Of a stretch of 64,000 bases of DNA, positions 56,690 through 64,000 are shown in pieces (position 1 is the first letter of the stretch; every line of letters begins with the position of its first letter). Position numbers and translations under genes: made by a program. The notes beneath the pieces were generated by a model. The model was given only the letters and a program-made list of their open reading frames with translations, ran no database searches and was not told where the DNA came from. The DNA comes from Rhododendron vialii (lineage: Eukaryota; Streptophyta; Magnoliopsida; Ericales; Ericaceae): positions 38,859,001 through 38,923,000 of the forward strand of contig NC_080560.1 of NCBI RefSeq assembly GCF_030253575.1. Direction: 5' to 3'.

Positions 56690-57045
56690 GTTTGGCAAGA
56701 CTACATTCTTATGAACTTAACTTAAATCTAAAAATTGTCTTTATTTGATTTTTTTTTTTTTGTATTTGTTAGTTTTGCGCTAAACTTTTATAAGTTATTG
56801 ATTCGTCTCGATGAGAGAAATTTAAAAAGTAAAATTATTATACTTTTGCGCAAGTATGTAGAGAATTAACCATTTTTTAGCGCAAAAAAATTTAAGTAAA
56901 ATTTTTTTACTTTTCCCATTCTTCTCGTTGAGACGAATCAATAACCTACAAAAGTTTGGCGCAAAACTAATAAATGCGAAAAAAAATTTAAATAAGGCAA
57001 TTTTTTTCAGATTTAAGTTAATTTTCAGTTAATAAGTGTTCTGAT
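56690..57045. mobile_element. Foldback MITE
   Basis: The left arm (AACTTAACTTAAATCTAAAA, GTTTTGCGCTAAACTTTTAT, TTGATTCGTCTCGATGAGAG) pairs with the right arm (CTCGTTGAGACGAATCAATA, AAAAGTTTGGCGCAAAACTA, CAGATTTAAGTTAATTTTCA). Its right end touches the CYP78A fragment. Confidence 0.7.
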
Positions 57046-57290
57046 TTTGGAGGTGAAAATAATAAGGATGGGTTTGAGCTTGAGGGGTTGGTGAGAGAAG
57101 GGTATGAGTTGCTTGGGATGTTTAACTGAAGTGACCATTTTCCTGTGCTGTGTTGGTTGGATTTGCAAGGGCCAATTAAGGGGTGAGGAGGAGGTGTAGG
57201 GAGCTGGTTGGGATGGTGAATGTATTTGTTGGGAAGATTATTGAGGATCACAGGGTGAAGAGGGCTGAGATGGAGGTGGTGTGGTGATTT
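57040..57290 (+). pseudogene. CYP78A: Cytochrome P450 CYP78A gene fragment
   Basis: Conceptual translation gives blocks characteristic of the CYP78A family of plant P450 monooxygenases: FELEGLVREGYELLGMFN, then SDHFPVLCWLDLQG, then after a frameshift RRRC.ELVGMVNVFVGKIIE and HRVKRAE. A TGA replaces the expected Trp of the FNWSDHF motif, and the frame is lost near LQG. Only about 80 residues from the middle of the protein are present, with no haem-binding or N-terminal anchor region. It is a captured or decayed fragment, not a gene. Confidence 0.8.
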
Positions 57291-57477
57291 GTTTTATCAT
57301 CAAAAAATATTCCATAGCTCATTGAAAATGGATTCTCTGAAGATTTGTTTTTTCCAATTCCCATAATAAATTTAGCAGTTGAGCATTTGTTAGATGTTTC
57401 CAATTCAGAGATTATTCTCGTTTTGTAGCCCAATTGCATTATACTGGCCATTTATCTTGCTCATCATGATATTAGCA

Positions 57478-57640
57478 AAAGAAGTTGGCATCCCTGGGTT
57501 GGAATTGTGAACCGTTCACAAGCAGATATCAACAAAAATGTTGACATGCTTGCTGCTTGTAGAAAGGAGCAGGACTATTTTGAATGTAGTCCTGAGTATG
57601 GGCACTTGGCACACAAAATGGGCGCAGATTATCTAGCATA
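57478..57640 (+). pseudogene. DRP1: Dynamin-related protein (DRP1-type) gene fragment
   Basis: One open stretch reads [40 protein letters not shown] and [10 protein letters not shown], then a stop. This is the conserved part of the dynamin GTPase domain that follows the nucleotide-binding motifs in plant DRP1 proteins. About 50 residues are present, without the P-loop or the stalk region. It lies 190 bp from the CYP78A fragment in the same orientation, though the two families are unrelated. This suggests capture by a transposable element or successive retroposition. Confidence 0.75.
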
Positions 57641-57663
57641 ACTTCTACCCTTTAGTTACATTT

Positions 57664-57916
57664 TATACATTCATCTCATGCATTTCATTTGAAAAAACTG
57701 TTTTGGGCTAATCTTGAGGGGAACCATTTGCATTTGCATTTTGTTGTTGCAGATGAGTTCACAAATGAGGTAGAAGTTGGACCCATTTTCCCCAATTACA
57801 CATGCTTGGAGCCAACAAAAGAAGAGTTTTTGTTTGGAAAATTGGATGTAAAATCCAAGAAAGCTGCAGCGACCGCAAGTGACATTACCAAGTTGCAAGT
57901 GAATCAAAAGCAGTGA
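57664..57916 (+). other. Unidentified open frame next to the gene fragments
   Basis: An open frame of about 80 codons without an ATG near its start, ending TGA at 57914-57916. It includes FVVADEFTNEVEVGPIFPNY and EEFLFGKLDVKSKKAAATAS. The composition looks protein-like. No family recognised. It may be a third captured fragment. The following 57.95-58.03 kb resembles a 3' trailer (TTGTAATTTG, TTGTAATATAAAC). Confidence 0.3.
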
Positions 57917-59337
57917 AAGAGATTGAAGTTATTCAAGTAAATCAAAAGTCAAAAAGAGAGAGATTAATTTGTTGTAATTTGAAACATCAAGTTGTAATAT
58001 AAACACACATACCAAGAACTACACCAGGAGTCTTAGCAAACATTACCGTAGGCCAGGGAAAAAAGTACTAAAAACATACCTCCTCATCACTTGACAAGTA
58101 GCAATTTGATTTGCATTTATTTGACCGTCGAAGTTGAGCTGTAGCTTCTGGAATCACTCACTCGTGGATGACGGCTCTTTTGCATGTTCCCTGTCAGATC
58201 GATCATATGGTAGTTTACTTACTTAGCGCAATAGTTTAACAATAAACGCGGTAATTGCATCTGGATGCTGCAAATTAGTTATCTGTCCATTCAGGCTTTG
58301 CACAGTTAATTTATGAATGAAGTACTGTTTATGCCCATTTTTGGCACATAATATCGGACTAGCCATGAATGGCTATTTAATTAATTCTTTGATTAAATTG
58401 GGCCGAAGCTATGTAATTGATTGGTTGTTAAGTGTATTGGGCCATGAGTTTTCTATTACATTTGAGCCCAAGAAACACGCAGCCCCTATGAAGGGCACGG
58501 CCCATGATTTTTTGAGAAGGAAGCCCACGGTTGGGCCCATGAAGAAAGGAGCAGATCTGATCCATGAGGTGCGGCCCACGTTTTTAGGGATTCGGTTGCT
58601 TTCTGGTAGTTTTTTCCTCCAAATATCAAAGCCCAATTGACTTGGTCAATTGGTCATGTGTCAAATGCATGAAAAGATGGATAGCGGGGAGTTGCTTGCC
58701 ATGTCACCCATGATCTTCCAAACTGTTAGAAACTGTCCATGATCAAACATGCCATGAAAAGTGGAGCATCATGGGACACATGTCAGCTAATGGTGCAATG
58801 CAGAATTCGGATTCAGGCCTGAATCAGCATGTTGTAGCGCCTATTTGTAGCAGAATCGAAGATGAAAAAAGGGTCCAACACCAATCAAAACTCAACGCTT
58901 ACAACCAAAGCCTTCCCAGCGAAGCATACTTTCCTACTTTTAGCAAAGTAGATATATCCGAGTACTTTGTGCTCATCCCCATTCAAACTCACTTCTTCAA
59001 GTAGTTTGGATTTTTTACCTTTTTTGTACAAACTTTATTATCCCGGAGTAATAAAGTTCACGTTTCTACGTTCATTTCCTATACGACTAGGAAATTTTAA
59101 GTCCACGACCGTATGACAAGCAACGACCCACATTGTGATCTTTAACCTTTGGGTCACACGCAATTGCTCTTACGTTAGAAGTCAAGATTCACGGGAATCT
59201 TCATCAAAAGTTAGGCGCTACAAGTCTTGGCACGCCCGCGCTCAACGCATTCACGCCTTTGCCAAAAATGAGAGTTTTCATTGGCACGCCCGATGGGACC
59301 CTAATTGTTTCAAAAGGTATCACGCCGATTCATTCGT

Positions 59338-60810
59338 ATGTCAATTCAATATGTTGAATTGGATGTTGAAATTCGGCGTCTTAATGAAGAAATTCGTTGG
59401 CGCGATGATAAGGTCGACGAACTTGAAGACGAAATCTACCGCCTTGATTGTGAGAGGCTTCGACTCAATCATATGGAGGATGGGTATATCAACGCAAACA
59501 ACTACTACAACGATGAAATTCAAGGGCTCGAAGATGAAGTTAACAGACTTGAAAAGGAGGATCGCCAATTACGTTATGAGGTAAACTGTCTCTTTAGTGT
59601 CAAGTCACATGGCTATTCACATATCATGTATTTAGCCCTGCCCGAATAGCATGAATTCCAAAATGGTGGGCTTGATGATCCTCCTACTCAGACCTTTGAG
59701 GGCCAAGTTGAAGAAGATATTGGCATTCAGTCCTATACCATTGCATTTAATGAAGGACTCTCACAGGAATTCATTGATCCATGGGATGAATGTTTCCGTA
59801 AGGTTAAAGAATATCTTAACAAATCCAAAAAGGCCATCAAAGACATGAAGTCAACTCCAACTCTTACTCCACCACAGACATCACAATTTAGCACTTTAGG
59901 CCAAAATTCAGGCCTGAATGTGTCTAAACAAGCTTCCAGCAAGCACTCTAAGCCTCCAGGCTTCTCTCAGTCCTTAATTTCTAAAAGGCCTACACTCGGG
60001 GGGCAAGGAGGCCAAGGAATTGGACTCGGGGGGCAAGAGTTTCAACAAGCTTCTAACAAGTATGCTAGGCCTCCAAGCTTCTCTAAGCCCTTAGCTTTCA
60101 ACAACCCTGCACTCGGGGGGCAAGGAGGCCAAGGACTTCGACTCAAGGGGCAAACGTCCCAGTTCAGGCCTTTGAGGATTCCTGAACAGCAGCAAGGCCT
60201 GGATGATACAGATCGTGACAACAGTTTCAGGCCTGATTGTAGCAGCCAACATTCAGAAGTGTTCCAAAAACTTTTGGATGGTAAACTATTTTCATGCCCG
60301 GAGGAGCAAAAAGATAAGTCTGTTTCAACGCAAAGGGAGCAAGATCTCAGACCTGAGATAAGCCAGAACATAGAAAGTCCTATTATGAGGCAAGATCAAC
60401 CCGTTCTCTCCTTTGAAAAGTCATTTCAAGCGTCTGAAGAGCCACCACATTCAGATTCACTCCCAGGCAGTGATGCAAGACAAGAACGATCTGCTGCCAT
60501 TAGCCTTGGGGCCAGGTCTGAATTGCATGCCGCACCCGTTCTAGAACATGAGGGACTGAATGAAGATGAGGAAACCGACAACACTCCAGGACTTGATCAC
60601 GATTCATTTGTAATTGGAGATCCCCTTCCTCCCCCGGTTAATGAAGGCCTTTTTGGCATTGTCCAAACTGCCAAAAAGCATTGCAAACATAGGCCAATTG
60701 TAGGCCTTAAAGTTGTGGAATTACGTCCGCATTGGATTTGTGGGGCACATCAAAAGCGGATCTTATTCACTTGGCTTACGCAAAAATGTCGTGGTTGTAA
60801 AAACGGCTAA
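59338..60810 (+). CDS. Element-encoded protein of unknown function, frame broken by one TAG
   Basis: From the ATG at 59338 one frame runs 491 codons to TAA at 60808-60810, interrupted only by TAG at 59647-59649 (after 103 codons). The first part is a charged heptad-rich coiled coil (RLNEEIRWRDDKVDELEDEI). After the TAG come HEFQNGGLDDPPTQTFEGQ and FNEGLSQEFIDPWDECFRKV, then Gln/Ser/Pro-rich low complexity with duplicated GGQGGQG units. It ends in a basic segment with several Cys/His (HCKHRP, WICGAHQ, CRGC). An ATG at 59845 could restart translation. No gag or pol signature is recognised. It may be an unfamiliar gag-like protein. The TAG could be a mutation, a readthrough site or intronic. Confidence 0.55.
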
Positions 60811-61260
60811 GTAGCCAATGATAAGTCCTTCATAAGCCAAACAAGCATCTCTAAAATGTTCGGCCAAGGCCTATCAATCATTAAGTAGGCCCTATTAGAG
60901 TTTTACTAAGCCTTTTCCGCAGAGGTGGAGGCCTTTTCGTTTCATTGAGCAGGCCTGAAGTTCAAACCAGATGTTCAAGCCTTCCAATAATTTTTAGTCC
61001 GTACCAGGCCTTTTTCATAATTCTATGGTTTCTCTACAACAAGGCCTGGATACAGGACTTTATTGATTTACAAAGGCCTTTTCCGCAGAGACGAAGGCCC
61101 TTAGAGCCCTTTATTTAGGCCTGAACCACATTTATAAGCATTTCAAGGAGAAGTTCAGGCCTTTCAACGTATTTCTAGGCCTTTTTGTCGGGTCTTTCAT
61201 GGTTCAGACCTGAAAACAGATTTCATATTATCAGAGGCCTGAATGGAGCATAAAAATGCC
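60810..61260. repeat. AGGCC(T)-rich tract
   Basis: AGGCCT or AGGCC occurs more than a dozen times in 450 bp, often as CAGGCCTGAA or AGGCCTTTT. A longer block with CCTTTTCCGCAGAG is directly repeated at about 60911 and 61077. The same motif continues back through the reading frame and once in the left LTR. Non-coding, between the stop codon and the polypurine tract. Confidence 0.75.
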
Positions 61261-63517
61261 TAATGCCTACTATCAATAGGCAAGGCAAACAAAAGAGGTC
61301 AAGCTACAACAGGATTCAAGACCTGTTTGGGATGCCAAAAATGACTTTACTTTCTATTCACGCCTTGATCCTAAAAGTAAAGAATCAAGGCGTGGAGGGG
61401 CAATGTTTATGCCCATTTTTGGCACATAATATCGGACTAGCCATGAATAGCTATTTAATTAATTCTTTGATTAAATTGGGCCGCAGCTATGTAATTGATT
61501 GGTTGTCAAGTGTATTGGGCCATGAGTTTTCTATTACATTTGGGCCCAAGAAACACGCAGCCCATATGAAGGGCACGGCCCATGATTTTTTGAGAAGGAA
61601 GCCCACGGTTGGGCCCATGAAGAAAGGAGCCGATCTAATCCATGAGGTGCGGCCCACGTTTTTAGGGATTCGGTTGCTTGCTGGTAGTTATTTTCCTCCA
61701 AATATCAAAGCCCAATTGACTTGGTCAATTGGTCATGTGTCAAATGCATGAAAAGAGGGATAGTGGGGAGTTGCTTGCCATGTCACCCATGATCTTCCAA
61801 ACTGTCAGAAACTGCCCATGATCAAACATGCATGAAAAGTGGAGCATCATGGGACACATATCAGCTAATGGTGCAATGCAGAATTCGGATTCAGGCTTGA
61901 ATCAGCATGTTGTAGCGCCTATTTATAGCATAATCGAAGATGAAAAAAGGGTCCAACACCAATCAAAGCTCAACGCTTACAACCAAAGCCTTCCCAGCGA
62001 AGCATACTTTCTTACTTTCAGCAAAGTAGATATATCCGAGTACTTTGTGCTCATCCCCATTCAAACTCACTTCTTCAAGTAGTTTGGATCTTTTACCTTT
62101 CTTGTACAAACTTTATTATTCCGGAGTAATAAAATTCACGTTTCTACGTCCATTTCCTATACGACTAGGAAATTTTAAGTCCACGACCGTGTGGCAAGCA
62201 ACGAACCACATTGTGATCTTTAACCTTTGGGTCACATGCAATCGCTCTTACGTTAGAAGTCAAGATTCACGGGAATCTTCATCAAAAGTTAGGCGCTACA
62301 ACTACAAGTCTTGGCACGCCCGCGCTCAACGCATTCACGCCTTTGCCAAAAATGAGAGTTTTCAAGTACATACAACTACAAACCGTGCATGCTAAAATAC
62401 AGAGTAGCCAAATTTCAGACGAATAGAAGAGAAAACATGACACACTATGCCTAAACAATAAAACATCCTTGTCCATACAAATTTGAAGGTTCCATCGAAA
62501 GCCAGCCAACCTTTTACATAGTAGTCACTGGTCATAAACTACAAGCAAGCGTCCTATATAATGCCAATCAACTACCACAACTGACGATACTATCATAGAC
62601 GGATCACATGGGACTTCAACTATAACCAACTTTCAACTTTATCCACAGGTCAAAGAAAAAAAGAAGCGCCATGCATGGATTATATTGCATGATTAGGATG
62701 GGTCACTTGACATAGATAGCAAATCAAGGAAATTAGATGGGCCACAGAATTAAATGACAGTTAATAACACATGATCTGCGCATGCATGCATACACACTAA
62801 CTACATACCGAGAAAGGTGTCATAGATCATGGTTGCATGTTACATAAAACGAAAAAGCAACAATATATTATTCAAACCCAGACAAGTCAAATGGAAACTG
62901 TAATCCAATGGGTTGGGGGCCAACCACGTATCTTACCCGTGTTTCTTCAAGTGCTCCAGATACTTGAAAACATCATCGATTGGTGTGGCTTCAATATGTC
63001 GGCCAACCTTGTGAATGATGCCAAAAAATTCTCCTTCCAGATTGACAAGAGGTCCCACAATACAAGACTACATAACGGTAAGCAAATAAAAGGTATAAGA
63101 CCATGAGAATGTTGCATAAACATAACCCCAGACAAAAGGCACAACAACCACCAATGAAGAAATCAATTCAGAACATAAATCCACAAATACAATACAAACA
63201 ATGGAGCCAATTATGAGGAACATCACCAAGGTCCTATGTAACAGAACTCCAAAACCCATAGCGGCATGGGCTTAGGACCAATAGAACTGATTCTCGCAAT
63301 TAGGGCTCAAACTTTGTATATCATAGACTTTTGCTTATTTCCGACAATCAAACACCAATCATGAACGTATGTCTTCAAAGGTTTGAAAATAAATTTCTTC
63401 TGAAGATAGTAACATAAGCCTCTTATTGCAACGCTCTTTTCTCCATAAAAACTCTTTAAATTAGAGACAAAACAGCAAATCAAACCCACCATGGAGGATA
63501 CTCTTTCAATATATCCA

Positions 63518-63521
<4 letters not shown>

Positions 63522-63597
<76 letters not shown>
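63522..63597. repeat. (GA)n microsatellite in copy C intron
   Basis: About 38 GA units directly after the exon 5 donor, homologous in position to the runs in copies A and B. Confidence 0.97.
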
Positions 63598-63599
<2 letters not shown>

Positions 63600-63699
63600 C
63601 TTCCAACATTCAGAACTTCCGCTTTTATCAACTGCCCAGATGTTCTTTCATTCCGAGACTCGGTGTTTTCCATCTCTTGGTCAATGCTACCCAGGAAAA

Positions 63700-64000
63700 G
63701 CAAAATATTACTACAAGAAACAACTGAGTAGAAAAAATCAATTTATTGATTAAAAATCACCCACCGCTCATGCACTATGTTCCATATGTTTATATGCTTT
63801 ACTAATAGGCAAGGGCGTAAAGGATAATGCAGAAAGCCAAAACCATGTAAAGACAACCACATCTAAAAAGACAAGATGATGATTGTCATAGATGCTAATG
63901 GACTTTAGGGGTAGGTAGGCCGGGACATGCATAAGACCTGTGAACTTACTCTTTTACAACAATCATATCGCCATAACCAGTAAGCCAGTAATTCATAGTA
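63700..64000. other. Right edge of the window, no gene seen
   Basis: Past 63.73 kb similarity to copy A is lost. The remaining 270 bp has no open frame or repeat that I can support. Confidence 0.5.

Larger units (their letters stand above)
58326..62364 (+). mobile_element. Non-autonomous LTR retrotransposon with intact ends (4.04 kb)
   Basis: The LTRs are 58326-59280 (955 bp) and 61404-62364 (961 bp). Both begin TGTTTATGCCCATTTTTGGC and end GAGAGTTTTCA. Target duplication AGTAC lies at 58321-58325 and 62365-62369. A primer-site-like TGGCACGCCCGATGGGACC follows the left LTR at 59282, and a polypurine tract GGAGGGGCAA precedes the right LTR. The LTRs differ at about 35 positions by hand count (3.5-4%), mostly transitions, plus a 6-bp indel. 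The 2.1 kb interior has one interrupted reading frame and no protease, reverse transcriptase, RNase H or integrase, so mobility would need another element. Homology of copies B and C across the insertion point confirms the borders. Confidence 0.92.
58154..63686 (-). pseudogene. Deg/trypsin-like pseudogene (copy C), split by an LTR retrotransposon
   Basis: Minus-strand exons by comparison with copies A and B: exon 5 is 63686-63608 (79 nt), exon 6 is 63067-62937 (131 nt, SCIVGPLVNLEGEFFGII...FKYLEHLKKHG), and the terminal exon is 58190-58154 (EHAKEPSSTSE, TGA). All phases agree. The acceptor before exon 6 is TTATGTAG, intact. Exon 4 is missing: the sequence just beyond exon 5 corresponds to the intron upstream of exon 4 in copy A. 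Between exon 6 and the terminal exon the intron is interrupted by the element at 58326-62364. The Ser-site motif reads CIVGP, without the usual Ser. Confidence 0.75.

Overview
This window is nuclear DNA of a flowering plant. It has spliced genes with canonical GT/AG introns, AT-rich intergenic DNA, many (CT)n/(TA)n microsatellites, and plant transposon classes (CACTA, Stowaway-like MITEs, Mutator-like foldbacks, LTR elements with an initiator-Met-type primer site). The gene fragments recognised (CYP78A, DRP1, LTPG) are plant families. A eudicot is plausible, but the species cannot be named from the sequence alone.

Layout. (1) 0.7-9.7 kb: three GPI-anchored non-specific lipid-transfer protein (LTPG-like) genes. 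Two are on the minus strand (762-2990 and 4880-6103) and one on the plus strand (8533-9649, with an unresolved 3' end). All three have the eight-cysteine motif entirely in exon 1, followed by a phase-1 intron. (2) 10.8-31.5 kb: a cluster of trypsin/Deg-like protease loci. These are a frameshifted pseudogene (14.9-15.5 kb, -), a multi-exon catalytically degenerate locus (copy A, 17.9-20.4 kb, -), its inverted broken copy (copy B, 24.9-27.8 kb, +), and one two-exon gene with a complete His-Asp-Ser triad (30.67-31.53 kb, -). A further copy of the degenerate type (copy C, -) lies at 58.15-63.69 kb. It is split by a 4.04 kb LTR retrotransposon. (3) 31.8-58 kb: repeat-dominated DNA with few convincing genes. 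It includes a CACTA element with an ATA target duplication, a Pack-MULE-like element with an exact 9-bp target duplication, several nested inverted-repeat elements, a TRIM-like element filled by a tandem array, and gene fragments of CYP78A and a dynamin-related protein.

Function. The LTPG genes should encode secreted, membrane-tethered lipid carriers of the cell surface. The 30.7 kb gene is the only protease-like locus here that looks catalytically competent. The paralogues show missing catalytic residues, a lost acceptor site, deletions or a retrotransposon insertion. No CRISPR arrays, operons, rRNA or tRNA genes were seen.

The most unusual structures are the TRIM-like element, whose tandem unit carries its own polypurine tract plus LTR head (54.77-56.47 kb), and the non-autonomous LTR element, whose 491-codon frame is interrupted by one TAG (58.33-62.36 kb). 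Several insertions can be read directly because paralogous empty sites lie in the same window. All splice models here were made by eye and are supported by phase arithmetic, not by transcripts.
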